Of a stretch of DNA of 64,000 nucleotides, positions 1 to 8,196 are shown one piece after another. A program made the translations under genes and the position numbers. Positions within the stretch are counted from its first letter, which is position 1. Each line of letters begins with the position of its first letter. The notes under the pieces were generated by a model. That model had not been told where the DNA came from. It saw only the letters and a program-made list of their open reading frames with translations, and made no database searches. The DNA is from Bacillota bacterium (GTDB lineage: Bacteria > Bacillota > Clostridia > Christensenellales > SZUA-584), in assembly GCA_023408075.1 (NCBI GenBank), contig JAEYKW010000041.1, positions 41,909 through 105,908 of the forward strand, read 5' to 3'.

Positions 1-15
1 GGTACCAAAAAGAAG

Positions 16-38
16 AACACGCTTTATGCGTGTTTTTT
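16..38 (+). terminator. Rho-independent terminator at window start
   Basis: A 7-bp stem (AACACGC/GCGTGTT) with a 5-base loop runs into a T-run. The window opens with GGTACCA just upstream, which could be the CCA end of a tRNA lying outside the window, but seven bases cannot prove that. The A-rich left flank means it could also stop transcription from the other side. Confidence 0.7.
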
Positions 39-56
39 CTTTTGCATATTTTCAAA

Positions 57-168
57 GAATCGAACACGAGCCCGCCGCCGCCAGCTTGTGCCCTATAGGG
101 TATGGCGGATGAAGGCGGGTGAGTCGGCGTGATAGTGAGCGAGAGCGAACGGAGCGAGGAGCGATTCC
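57..168 (-). repeat. GC-rich palindromic repeat with T-arm-like ends, copy A
   Basis: A block of about 112 bp opens with GAATCGAACACGAGCCCG and closes with GCGATTCC. The interior contains paired CCGCC/GGCGG and CCCGCC/GGCGGG arms. Read on the minus strand it aligns well with copy C (27953-28042), sharing CACTATCACGCC, CATCCGCCAT and GGCGGCGG blocks. The ends resemble the tRNA T-arm sequence GTTCGATTCC. No ORF is supported. Confidence 0.65.
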
Positions 169-440
169 CTAGGAGGTACTAAAAGAAAAATCCGAGTTTA
201 ATACAATAATGGTTAGTCCATTCAAACTGGCCATTTGTAAGTACGTCGCTATTGAGGAATAATTAAAAAGTTAGGCAATCGTTAAATGGTTTTTTAAGAT
301 GCTCTTTTGAAAAGAATAACATAGGAATAACTTTTTTATGAAATTTTAGACAAATTATAATAGAGCGACAACAAATTTTATGCTAAAATGTTATTATACA
401 TCCAAAATGGGCAGTTTGATTAAATTTATGGAGTAATATA
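169..440. other. AT-rich intergenic stretch upstream of the first gene
   Basis: No gene is visible. The sequence becomes AT-rich after the repeat. A ribosome site, GGAG, lies about ten bases before the ATG at 441. The words 'caaactggccatt' (about 225) and 'aaatgggcagttt' (about 406) recur loosely in other gene-free parts of the window, but I could not define an element. Confidence 0.4.
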
Positions 441-1133
441 ATGAATAATTTAGTTGAAGTATCAATAAAACAAGTTGAGGTTTTTTCGATAATAGCTTCA
501 GTAATTTCGATAGTTCTTGGAATATTAGCAATTGTCTTAGCTATTGTTTTTTATGTAATGTCTGTAAAATCTGCCAAAGAAGTTGAAAAATCTTCTGACA
601 GTATTAATTCTAGTGTAAAAAAATTAGAGATTTTATTTGATAAACTATATAGTGGTACTTTCGATATGATGAGAGAAACAGTAACAGACATGCGAAAACA
701 TGTTTATTCAAGTAGTAACTCATCTCCAACAGAGAGTATTTCTAAGCAAGTAGAAAAAGAGACATCGGAAATTGTTTCAAGAGTAGTTAATGAGATAAGA
801 CAAAATCAAAAATCTGATGAAGAGTTGGAAAAGATAATACTAAATATGATTTCAAAGTCAAAACAGCTAGAGCAAGATGCTAAATTAAATACTATAAGAG
901 ACATTTTATTAGCATATTTAAAAATCCACAATGGGGCTACATTCAAGCAAATAAGGGGATTTATGATAAAAAGAGGATTATTACAACCTGATAATGATCC
1001 ATCACTATTTAGTGAGCTTGAACAATTAGTTAAAGAAGATAAAATTATCGATCCATTTGAGGTAGACTATCATGATGGAAAAAACTTTATTTCATATGAT
1101 GCAGAAATTATTCTTAAACCCGATGATTTATAA
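441..1133 (+). CDS. Membrane-anchored coiled-coil protein, unknown function
   Basis: I do not recognise this 230-residue protein. A single hydrophobic helix spans about residues 13-41. It is followed by a long Lys/Glu/Ser-rich region (about 45-150) that looks like a coiled coil, and a C-terminal part (about 155-230) with a compact helical, winged-helix-like pattern including a 'FKQIRGFMIKRGLL' stretch. The predicted topology is a cytoplasmic tail behind one N-terminal membrane segment. The start is supported by GGAG about ten bases upstream. Base composition is much more AT-rich than the conserved genes further right, similar to the ATPase at 4242-5981, which suggests recent acquisition. It stands alone on its strand with no operon partner. 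A signalling or scaffold role is only a guess. Confidence 0.7.
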   Translation: MNNLVEVSIKQVEVFSIIASVISIVLGILAIVLAIVFYVMSVKSAKEVEKSSDSINSSVKKLEILFDKLYSGTFDMMRETVTDMRKHVYSSSNSSPTESISKQVEKETSEIVSRVVNEIRQNQKSDEELEKIILNMISKSKQLEQDAKLNTIRDILLAYLKIHNGATFKQIRGFMIKRGLLQPDNDPSLFSELEQLVKEDKIIDPFEVDYHDGKNFISYDAEIILKPDDL

Positions 1134-1547
1134 TTATAATTATTAATTTAAAAACAACCAAGATTACTATAAATGGGTTATTAGCATTTAAGATTACAAG
1201 AAAGCTATTCTTGTAAAAATGCTCACCTTCGGTATTTTTGCACCTAAAACCGGGGGAGCGTTAAATTGTATCAATCTCGTGCATTTTAGACAAGAAAGCA
1301 GCTTGTCACTTCAAAATGGCAGGCTGTTTATTTATAATAAAAGCCTTGAAATCAAGCAGTTTAGACGAGACATTGTTATATAAATCTATGTATTATCCCG
1401 CTATCGAGAACTGGGTGGTGTAGAGTCATAATGACGGACTGCTTATAGTCCTAATTTATTATTTTACACAGGTCAGCAAATATGAATGGCGGTATGATAC
1501 AATATCATAAGTCTCGCTAGATTATTAATATGAAAAGGTGTGTCAGG
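1134..1547. other. Gene-free stretch with repeat fragments before the ABC-F gene
   Basis: No gene is supported. Bases 1259-1278 form a 20-bp word repeated exactly at 4022-4041, and TTTTTGCACC at about 1234 has a counterpart near 3976. A weak hairpin with G-T pairs (AGCAGCTTGTCA.../TGGCAGGCTGTT) lies at about 1297-1320. The end of the stretch is the leader of the ABC-F gene. Confidence 0.4.
1259..1278 (+). repeat. 20-bp direct repeat, left copy
   Basis: Exact 20-base word shared with 4022-4041 in the same orientation. The two copies bracket the ABC-F and YaiI-family genes. Similarity beyond the 20 bases is weak. Confidence 0.6.
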
Positions 1548-3347
1548 ATGGTTCTGTGTTCAGCGGTAAACATAACGAAAAGCTATGGAACGAAAACTCT
1601 ATTTAAGGATATTACACTGCATATAAATGAAGGGGACAGGATAGGTATCGTTGGAATTAACGGGACAGGAAAATCCACGTTTCTTAAGATCATTGCAGAG
1701 ATTGAAACACCTGACGCGGGTTCAGTCACGAAAGCCAGCGGCTTAAGCGTCGGCTATTTACCTCAGAACCCTGTTTTCGATGAGAATATAACCATATTGG
1801 AGCAGGTATTAAAAGGTTCGTCAAAAAAAGAAAAAGAGCATGAAGTTTATGAGGCAAAAACCATTTTAACGAATCTTGGCTTTAAGGATTTTAATAAAGA
1901 TGTCAGCTTGCTGTCCGGCGGAGAGAAAAAGCGTGTTTCGATTGCCAGCGCGTTGATCTGCCAAAGCGACATATTGATTCTCGATGAACCCACGAATCAT
2001 ATCGACAACGAGATGGTTGCATGGATGGAAAAGTATCTTCAAAAATACACCGGCGCGCTTTTGATGGTCACGCACGATCGTTATTTTCTGGACAGGGTTA
2101 CCAACAGAATTCTGGAGATAGACCATGGGTCGCTTTACAGTTATGCCGCTAATTATTCAAAGTTCCTGGAACTGAAAGCGCAGCGCGAGGAGATGGAAAT
2201 CGGGACTGAACGGAAACGCAGAAGCTTTTTGAGACGGGAGCTTGAATGGATGCAACGTGGCGCAAGGGCGCGCAGCACCAAAAGCAAAGCACGGATCGAC
2301 CGATTTGAAGAAATGGTCAACATTGAGGGCCCAGCATCGGCTGAAAAGCTGGATCTGAATTCGGTAGCGTCAAGACTGGGTAAAAAGACGGTGCATATTC
2401 ATAACGTTTCCAAAAGCTTTGATAACAGGCAGCTCGTTAAAGACTTTGACTATATCATATTGCGTGACGACAGAATTGGCATCATTGGTAAAAATGGGTG
2501 CGGCAAATCGACGCTGCTTAAAATGATACATGGTGATTTAGTCCCGGATGCAGGAACGATCGAGACAGGGGAGACAGTGAAGGTCAGCTATTATTCGCAA
2601 GAATGCGAAGAAATGGACACATCACTGCGCGTTATTGATTATATCAAAGGAATCGCTGAAAACATCGTAACGGTTGATGGGGTGTTAACTCCTTCGCAGA
2701 TGCTTGAAAGATTTCTTTTTCCAGCAGATCAACAGTGGAATACCATTGGACGGTTATCAGGCGGTGAAAAGAGGCGCCTCTCTCTTTTAAAAACAATCAT
2801 GGAGATGCCGAATATTCTTCTTTTGGATGAGCCTACGAATGATCTGGATATCATGACCCTGGTGATTCTAGAGGAGTACCTTGAAAATTTTAAAGGCGCA
2901 GTGGTTGCCGTATCCCATGACAGGTATTTTCTGGATAAAGTCGCAGATAAGATCTTCGAATTTCAGGGTGATGGAACTTTGAAACAATATAATGGCGGCT
3001 ATTCAGACTGTATTCGTATAAAGGAAGAAACAAAGTGTATTGAGAAGCCTAAGGAGTTAGATAAAAAGCAGCCGATAAAAAAGGTCCAGTCGGACGATAA
3101 AGTACAGAAGAAACCAAAGTTTACGTTTAACGAGCAGCGTGAGTTTGCGGTTATTGAACAGGTTATAGCAGATTTGGAGCAGCAGCTGGACGATGTAAGA
3201 AAGGATATCAAAATGAATGCCAGCGACTACGTTCTTCTGGAAGGATTGTTGAAGAAAGAAGCAGAGCTTGACGCCTTGCTGCATGAGAAGATGGAAAGAT
3301 GGCTCTATTTGAATGAGATTGCAGATCGCATTTCAGGCGGCAAATAA
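1548..3347 (+). CDS. ABC-F family ATPase, Uup-like
   Basis: Duplicated ABC ATPase without membrane segments. ABC-F proteins bind the ribosome (EttA, antibiotic-resistance types) or act in translation and DNA-related processes (Uup). The first cassette has Walker A GINGTGKST (about residues 36-44), signature LSGGEKKR and Walker B LILDEPTNH. The second has GKNGCGKST, LSGGEKRR and LLLDEPTND. A charged linker between the cassettes (RRSFLRRELEWMQRGARARS) is typical of the family. A C-terminal coiled-coil domain (about residues 520-595) resembles the Uup C-terminal domain. An upstream in-frame ATG lies at 1530, but AAAAGGTG sits about ten bases before the ATG at 1548, so I prefer the 599-residue form. 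It is monocistronic or possibly read together with the YaiI-family gene 84 bases downstream. Function in resistance versus housekeeping cannot be decided here. Confidence 0.9.
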   Translation: MVLCSAVNITKSYGTKTLFKDITLHINEGDRIGIVGINGTGKSTFLKIIAEIETPDAGSVTKASGLSVGYLPQNPVFDENITILEQVLKGSSKKEKEHEVYEAKTILTNLGFKDFNKDVSLLSGGEKKRVSIASALICQSDILILDEPTNHIDNEMVAWMEKYLQKYTGALLMVTHDRYFLDRVTNRILEIDHGSLYSYAANYSKFLELKAQREEMEIGTERKRRSFLRRELEWMQRGARARSTKSKARIDRFEEMVNIEGPASAEKLDLNSVASRLGKKTVHIHNVSKSFDNRQLVKDFDYIILRDDRIGIIGKNGCGKSTLLKMIHGDLVPDAGTIETGETVKVSYYSQECEEMDTSLRVIDYIKGIAENIVTVDGVLTPSQMLERFLFPADQQWNTIGRLSGGEKRRLSLLKTIMEMPNILLLDEPTNDLDIMTLVILEEYLENFKGAVVAVSHDRYFLDKVADKIFEFQGDGTLKQYNGGYSDCIRIKEETKCIEKPKELDKKQPIKKVQSDDKVQKKPKFTFNEQREFAVIEQVIADLEQQLDDVRKDIKMNASDYVLLEGLLKKEAELDALLHEKMERWLYLNEIADRISGGK

Positions 3348-3431
3348 ATATAACAGAGCTGCGATGCGCATGTTTAACCCAAAGCTATGTTTGGATCGAA
3401 ATAGCAGTGAAACTGAGAGAAGGGGAACGAG

Positions 3432-3860
3432 ATGCAAATATTCGTTGATGCCGATGCTTGCCCGGTAAAAGAAATCATCGTTCGTGTTGCAAGGGAAAAC
3501 CACTTACCGGTCACAATGATTATTGACTCAAGCCATGAGCTTAAAGACCAATACAGCACTGTCATCACGGTCGAAAAGGGAAAAGACAGCGTTGATCTCG
3601 TACTGATCAATCGGGTTAAAAACGGGGATATTGTGGTCACACAGGATTATGGGCTTGCAGCTTTGGTACTTGGGAAATCTGCAAAAGCAATAAATCAGAA
3701 CGGTCTCGTTTTTTCCAACGAGAATATAGACCGATTGCTCATGGAACGACATGTTGGGCAAAAGATTCGCCGGGGTGGAGGAAGAACCAAAGGCCCGGGT
3801 AAGCGTACCCGCGAAGATGACGAGCGCTTTGAGAAGGCGCTACGGCAGATCATAAAATAA
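3432..3860 (+). CDS. YaiI/YqxD family (DUF188, UPF0178) protein
   Basis: A 142-residue protein matching the YaiI/YqxD family. It opens with the family hallmark 'MQIFVDADACPVKEII', has a PIN-like acidic pattern (D6, D8 and the 'DIVVTQDYGLAALVL' strand-helix), and ends with the conserved basic segment 'RRGGGRTKGPGKRTREDD'. Length is normal for the family. The biochemical role is not established; the fold relates to PIN/NYN-like nucleases. AAGGGGAACG precedes the ATG at good spacing. The gene follows the ABC-F gene by 84 bases, and both lie between the two copies of a 20-bp direct repeat. Confidence 0.88.
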   Translation: MQIFVDADACPVKEIIVRVARENHLPVTMIIDSSHELKDQYSTVITVEKGKDSVDLVLINRVKNGDIVVTQDYGLAALVLGKSAKAINQNGLVFSNENIDRLLMERHVGQKIRRGGGRTKGPGKRTREDDERFEKALRQIIK

Positions 3861-4064
3861 TGTGTTCGTAAGGGAAAGTAGAATTTTTCACTGGGCGGGT
3901 AAGCGCATGATGGTTTAACCCGTATTGGGTACAGAGTAAGTGGGAACGGTTAGGTATGAGTTTTCAAAATTGCACCCCCTTTCGCCATTTTGCACCCTAT
4001 CGACCATTAAAAACGATTATCCGTTAAATTGTATCAATCTCCTTCGTTGTTGTCATGTTTTTAT
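3861..4064. other. Gene-free stretch with TTTTGCACC words
   Basis: No gene is supported. Two TTGCACCC words lie at about 3970-3995, and the right copy of the 20-bp repeat (4022-4041) lies inside. Such words could be worn insertion-sequence ends, but no transposase remnant is visible. Confidence 0.35.
4022..4041 (+). repeat. 20-bp direct repeat, right copy
   Basis: Exact copy of 1259-1278 in the same orientation, 2.76 kb apart. Confidence 0.6.
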
Positions 4065-4110
4065 GGGAATCGAACGCGAACCCGCCGCCGCCAGATGGCG
4101 GATGAAGACG
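4065..4110 (-). repeat. T-arm-ended palindromic repeat, partial copy B
   Basis: GGGAATCGAACGCGAACCCG followed by CCGCCGCCAGATGGCGGATGAAG matches the left part of copy A (57-168) almost base for base, without the loop insertion present there. The other half is missing or has diverged. Short ORFs across it are not supported. Confidence 0.55.
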
Positions 4111-4241
4111 AGGAAGCCGTCGTATGGCTGACCCGCCCAATAAAAATTCTGCTTTTTCTTGCACTCTTTCGAGTTTACACAAAATCGGGGATACACCCTC
4201 TTTTTTTGCCCTTTAATTATCTAAAACTTTAGAGAAACCAA

Positions 4242-5981
4242 TTATTTAAATACTTCTATTTTGCATTCACAAATTGGGCAGATTCGATTTTTTATATCAG
4301 ATACTAAAACAACCTTCCTGCAGTTACAACAATAATACTCTTTTTCAACTATATCGGGAATTTCTAATGTATATTCTTCAATTGTTTTATCAATATCTTC
4401 AGGTATTTTTGGAAATAATACTTCCTTACTTGTAGGGGCGTTTGCAAATTTTGTTAACGCATCTGAACCCAGTGCTCCCAAGTAATTACCATAATGAGTA
4501 GTGAATAATTTATAGGAATTTGAAATTTCACGAGGCAATTGCATCCCAACATACATTTGGATAATCTCTTTTTCTATTAATTCTTTAATTGCAAAGAAGT
4601 GATTTCTATAATCCATTTTATTTATAAAGAAAAATCTACATTTATTTTTTTCTATAAAACTATTAATCTTTTTTATAAGAGTTCTAGAGTAATCAACCGT
4701 CATTGCCAAATCCACATTATAGTCTTTTAATATCTCGTTAATAACTGTATTTATAGTAATATGTTTCTCTAATGTTGCTTTTAAGCAATTATCAAGTAAT
4801 ATTAAGAACTTACGCGGGACACCTTGACTACCACATACCAATCGCTCAAACACAAATTCATTTTGGAAGAGCTTCTTCACCACTTCTTCCGAAAATAAAA
4901 CTTCCCCTTCATAATTGTTTATTTTTAATTGTGGGTTATATAATAAGACCATATTACCTAGTAGCCTTTTAAAAAAAATCTTTGCTTCATTATCATCTTT
5001 ATGCATGGCATCTAAATTTGGGCCAGCAAAGATATCATTATTAATCTCCAATCCTTTGCGCTGATTATTCTGTCTCATTTGCATTTTTGATTCACTATAA
5101 ACTGAAGAGATTTTAACGCAATATATATTGTCTTTGAAGAAAAGCTCTTTTATTAATTGTGACACTTCGGGTTGAATAGTATTATTCATATCCTTATCAA
5201 TCAAATAAAATTCATCTATACATATAAATATCTTCTTTAATCCACTATATTTAAATATTTCGATTAACTTCTTTCTTATTTCATAAATATCAAAATTATA
5301 GACAAGCTGTTCTGCATAGTTGGAATTAGTTAAACCTTTGATTCTTCTTCCTAAGCTTAATTTAACTTTGGGAATTAAATTCTTTAAATTATAATTCTGT
5401 TCAGTTCCTAGGCTCAACTCTATTCCCTTCTGTTGAGTTTCAGTTCTATACTCCTGAAATTTTTCGTCCACACATTTTATGAAAGGTGAACCCTTGGTAA
5501 TCAACGACTCAAATTCAATTAACAATTTTAATAATTGATCCAACTCTTTTTTAGTATATGATGACTTAAAAAAAGTAATTTTACTATATTCTTTATTATC
5601 CAACAAACAATAATCATTAAAAATGAACTGAAATAATTCATATAAGTAATATTTTATTACTTTTATTGAAGCCTCATTATTATTCAGATTTTTTAACTCG
5701 ATATCATTAGGTACTTTTGAAACCAATTCGTTAAAATAACAGGCTGTGTTCTCATCCCTGCCTTTTAAATTATTTATGTAATAATTAAATGCCTTTAATA
5801 ATGTTGTTTTTCCAGTACCTCTAATACCAAAAATAACTTCATTTTTATTATTGTTAATTTGTTCAAGTAGATCCTTATTTGCTAAAAGATGAAAACAATC
5901 TTCATCTGTAGATTTATCGGCATTCATTTCAATATTTTTTTCAATTGTGTTCTTCAAGTTACAAAAGTTAAGAATAGCCAA
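4242..5981 (-). CDS. P-loop ATPase with C-terminal zinc ribbon, ORC/Cdc6-like
   Basis: A 579-residue AAA-type ATPase. Walker A is GIRGTGKT (residues 52-59) and Walker B is IFICIDEF (about 251-258). A Lys/Glu-rich middle is followed by a helical C-terminal half, and a zinc ribbon built from two CxxC pairs occupies about residues 550-575. The arrangement recalls the ORC-CDC6-like or STAND-type ATPases found in variable islands, but I cannot assign a family with certainty. No transmembrane segment is visible. GGAGGAG lies just before the ATG. The gene is strikingly AT-rich compared with the flanking ABC-F genes, which indicates horizontal origin. No partner nuclease or toxin is adjacent: the neighbours are repeats and an unrelated ABC-F gene. 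Defence function is possible from ATPase type and context, but is inference only. Confidence 0.75.
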   Translation of the reverse strand: MAILNFCNLKNTIEKNIEMNADKSTDEDCFHLLANKDLLEQINNNKNEVIFGIRGTGKTTLLKAFNYYINNLKGRDENTACYFNELVSKVPNDIELKNLNNNEASIKVIKYYLYELFQFIFNDYCLLDNKEYSKITFFKSSYTKKELDQLLKLLIEFESLITKGSPFIKCVDEKFQEYRTETQQKGIELSLGTEQNYNLKNLIPKVKLSLGRRIKGLTNSNYAEQLVYNFDIYEIRKKLIEIFKYSGLKKIFICIDEFYLIDKDMNNTIQPEVSQLIKELFFKDNIYCVKISSVYSESKMQMRQNNQRKGLEINNDIFAGPNLDAMHKDDNEAKIFFKRLLGNMVLLYNPQLKINNYEGEVLFSEEVVKKLFQNEFVFERLVCGSQGVPRKFLILLDNCLKATLEKHITINTVINEILKDYNVDLAMTVDYSRTLIKKINSFIEKNKCRFFFINKMDYRNHFFAIKELIEKEIIQMYVGMQLPREISNSYKLFTTHYGNYLGALGSDALTKFANAPTSKEVLFPKIPEDIDKTIEEYTLEIPDIVEKEYYCCNCRKVVLVSDIKNRICPICECKIEVFK

Positions 5982-6367
5982 TTTAAAGACTCCTCCGACT
6001 TTTTTATTCTTTATTATACATTTATTTGTAATATATTCAATGATTTTATTTGCTTCAACTATTTAAATGAATATTAACCAAATAGTTGAATAACAAACCC
6101 ATTTTAATTATTCAATAGTGAATCAATTTGTAGTTTCGCAAAACAATATAAAAGTGTATTTTTTAATTCAATACTTAAAATGCTTTCACGCGAGGGAGTA
6201 AAACTCCCTTCGTATTAAAAACTAAGATTTTAGAACTATGCCATAATATATGCCAAAAAGCCTTACAGTGCCTATTTAAATGTTTTCTCTAGTGGTTCGA
6301 TTCCCATATAAGGTACCCAAAAAGCATACTCTTGATTCTGGCAGGCTGCTTTTCTATCACCTAAACC
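5982..6367. other. AT-rich gene-free stretch with inverted repeats
   Basis: No gene is supported. It contains the upstream region of the ATPase, with inverted repeats CAACTATTT/AAATAGTTG (6056-6064 and 6080-6088) and TTGAATAA/TTATTCAA (6085-6092 and 6107-6114). Further right, GGTTCGATTCCC (about 6295) is a T-arm-like fragment followed by AAGGTACCC, which resembles the window start. Confidence 0.5.
6056..6114 (-). promoter_or_regulatory. Overlapping inverted repeats upstream of the ATPase gene
   Basis: Two perfect inverted repeats overlap: a 9-bp arm pair at 6056-6064/6080-6088 and an 8-bp pair at 6085-6092/6107-6114. They start about 75 bases upstream of the ATPase start codon. They could be operator sites; AT-rich sequence makes chance palindromes more likely. 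Confidence 0.35.
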
Positions 6368-7921
6368 TTATACGATTTTATTCGTCCAATTCTCCACATT
6401 CCACACATGGGTGACCCAGCCTTCATAAAACTCCGGTTCATGACAAACCAGCAAAACAGTCCCTTTAAAATCAATAATCGCTTTTTGAAGCGCTTCCTTT
6501 GCGTCCACATCAAGATGATTTGTCGGTTCGTCGAGCACCAAAAAGTTGACAGCCTTAAGCATCAGCTTGCAAATGCGCACCTTTGCGTTTTCCCCGCCTG
6601 AGAGTACCTTCATCAGGCTTGTGATATGGTTTGTGGTCAGCCCGCACTTGGCCAGCGCTGCGCGAACCTCTGCGTTTGTCATACCCGGGAATTCAGCCCA
6701 TATTTCATCAAACGCCGTCCTGTCGCTTAACACCTCTTCTTGTTCAAAATAGCCTTGCTGCACATACGAGTCGAGCTCACATTCGCCCGAAACGGGAGGT
6801 ATTATGCCAAGTAATGTTTTTAATAACGTGGATTTACCCAGCCCGTTAACGCCTTTGATCGCCACCTTCTGGCCGCGCTCCAGCTCGATGTTGATTGGTT
6901 TTGTGAGCGGGTCTCCATAACCCAAAACCAAATCCTTAGCTTGCACGATCAATTTCCCCGGTGTCTTTGCTTCGTTAAACTTAAAGATGGGTTTAACCTT
7001 ATCTCTAACACGCTCGATAATCTCCATCTTATCCAGCTTCTTTTGACGGCTCTTGGCCATATTTGCCGTCGCTACGCGTGCCTTGTTGCGCGCTATAAAG
7101 TCCTCTAATTTATCTATCTCTTTTTGCTGGCGTTCATAAGCCTTTTCCACCTGAAGCTTTTTCAGGTTGTACATTTCTTGAAACTGTGTATAGTTACCGG
7201 TATACCGTGTAAACACGGCGTTCTCAACGTGATAAACAACATTCACGACATCGTTTAAAAAGGATATATCATGCGATACCAAAATGAAGGCATTCTCGTA
7301 TTCCTGCAAATAGTTTTTCAGCCATGCAATATGGTTTTCATCCAAAAAGTTGGTCGGCTCGTCCAAAATGAGTATCATCGGATTTTGAAGCAGCAGCTTA
7401 GTCAGCAATACTTTGACGCGTTGACCGCCGCTAAGGTCTTCGACATCGCGATCAAGCCCGATATCACACAGCCCGAGACCGTTTGCAATCTCCTCGATTT
7501 TAAAGTCAATGGTGTAGTAACCATTATGCTCAAGGCTGTGCTGTATATCACCGGCATCTTCCAAGAGCGAAGTCATCTCCTCTTCGGTGCAGGATGCCAT
7601 GCGGTCGTATATCGCATTCAGCTCGGTTTCGAGATCGACCATGTATTGAAAGGCTTCACGCAAAACCTCACGTATCGTCTTTCCCCTGGTCAGAGTCGTG
7701 TATTGATCAAGGTACCCGGTCGTCACACGATGACACCACTCAACCGTGCCTTGGTCTGGCATCAGCTTGCCGGTAATAATATTTAAAAATGTGGATTTTC
7801 CCTCGCCATTTGCGCCGACCAGCCCGACATGCTCGCCCTTTAGCAGGCGAAAGGATGCATCCTCTAATATTCGCCTGGCACCAAAGCCGTGGGTGACATG
7901 TTCGACGTTTAATATACTCAT
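6368..7921 (-). CDS. ABC-F family ATPase, YbiT/YkpA-like
   Basis: A 517-residue soluble duplicated ABC ATPase. The first cassette has Walker A GANGEGKST (about 36-44), LSGGQRVK and LILDEPTNF. The second has GVNGLGKST, LSGGENAK and LVLDEPTNH. The inter-cassette linker carries the basic KARVATANMAKSRQKKLDK segment seen in translation-acting ABC-F proteins. It lacks the C-terminal coiled coil of the other ABC-F at 1548-3347, so the two are not simple duplicates. GGAGG precedes the ATG. A strong promoter (8007-8035) and a hairpin in the about 80-base leader suggest attenuation control, as known for several antibiotic-responsive ABC-F genes. Resistance function is not proven by the sequence. Confidence 0.9.
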   Translation of the reverse strand: MSILNVEHVTHGFGARRILEDASFRLLKGEHVGLVGANGEGKSTFLNIITGKLMPDQGTVEWCHRVTTGYLDQYTTLTRGKTIREVLREAFQYMVDLETELNAIYDRMASCTEEEMTSLLEDAGDIQHSLEHNGYYTIDFKIEEIANGLGLCDIGLDRDVEDLSGGQRVKVLLTKLLLQNPMILILDEPTNFLDENHIAWLKNYLQEYENAFILVSHDISFLNDVVNVVYHVENAVFTRYTGNYTQFQEMYNLKKLQVEKAYERQQKEIDKLEDFIARNKARVATANMAKSRQKKLDKMEIIERVRDKVKPIFKFNEAKTPGKLIVQAKDLVLGYGDPLTKPINIELERGQKVAIKGVNGLGKSTLLKTLLGIIPPVSGECELDSYVQQGYFEQEEVLSDRTAFDEIWAEFPGMTNAEVRAALAKCGLTTNHITSLMKVLSGGENAKVRICKLMLKAVNFLVLDEPTNHLDVDAKEALQKAIIDFKGTVLLVCHEPEFYEGWVTHVWNVENWTNKIV

Positions 7922-7952
7922 AAATCCTCCGAATATAGGTTGATAACTAAAG

Positions 7953-7984
7953 AAAGCCTGTTGAAGTGTACCTTCAAGGCCTTT
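7953..7984 (-). promoter_or_regulatory. Leader hairpin of ABC-F gene, possible attenuator
   Basis: In the minus-strand transcript, AAAGGCCTTGAAGG and CTTCAACAGGCTTT form a stem of about 13 pairs with one bulge and a 4-base loop, followed by CTTTAGTT. It lies between the promoter at 8007-8035 and the ribosome site. The T-run is weak, so it may be an attenuator, an RNA-stability element, or neither. Confidence 0.45.
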
Positions 7985-8006
7985 ATAGATTTAAACACAT
8001 TTTTTT

Positions 8007-8035
8007 ATTATACCCTGTGAACACGAAAATGCCAA
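8007..8035 (-). promoter_or_regulatory. Sigma-A promoter for ABC-F gene 6368-7921
   Basis: On the minus strand: -35 TTGGCA (8030-8035), 17-bp spacer, -10 TATAAT (8007-8012). Transcription would start near 8000, giving a leader of about 80 bases. Confidence 0.75.
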
Positions 8036-8105
8036 GTCGACTAAATTGCATTCGCATTATTCTTAATACGCTCTCAAATGAGCGCGTTTTGCTTAATTAT
8101 TAGTC

Positions 8106-8134
8106 AAATAAAAAGACCATTTGTGATGGTCTTT
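8106..8134 (-). terminator. Terminator of the surface-protein gene
   Basis: Perfect 9-bp stem AAAGACCAT/ATGGTCTTT with a 5-base loop. On the minus strand it is followed by a TTTTTATTT tail and lies about 60 bases after the stop at 8197. Confidence 0.8.
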
Positions 8135-8196
8135 AAAAATGAAACGGTTTAGAAAACACGGCTTATTCATTATCAATGAATCAATCCGACATCATA

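Noticed and set aside
1..7. GGTACCA as the 3' end of a tRNA
   Set aside because: Only seven bases are visible; the terminator behind it fits, but the acceptor sequence is not typical, and similar GGTACC words follow repeat fragments at about 176 and 6308.
3940..4232. Two short plus-strand ORFs (63 and 67 codons)
   Set aside because: They cross the palindromic repeat and 20-bp repeat, overlap each other in different frames, and have no ribosome site.
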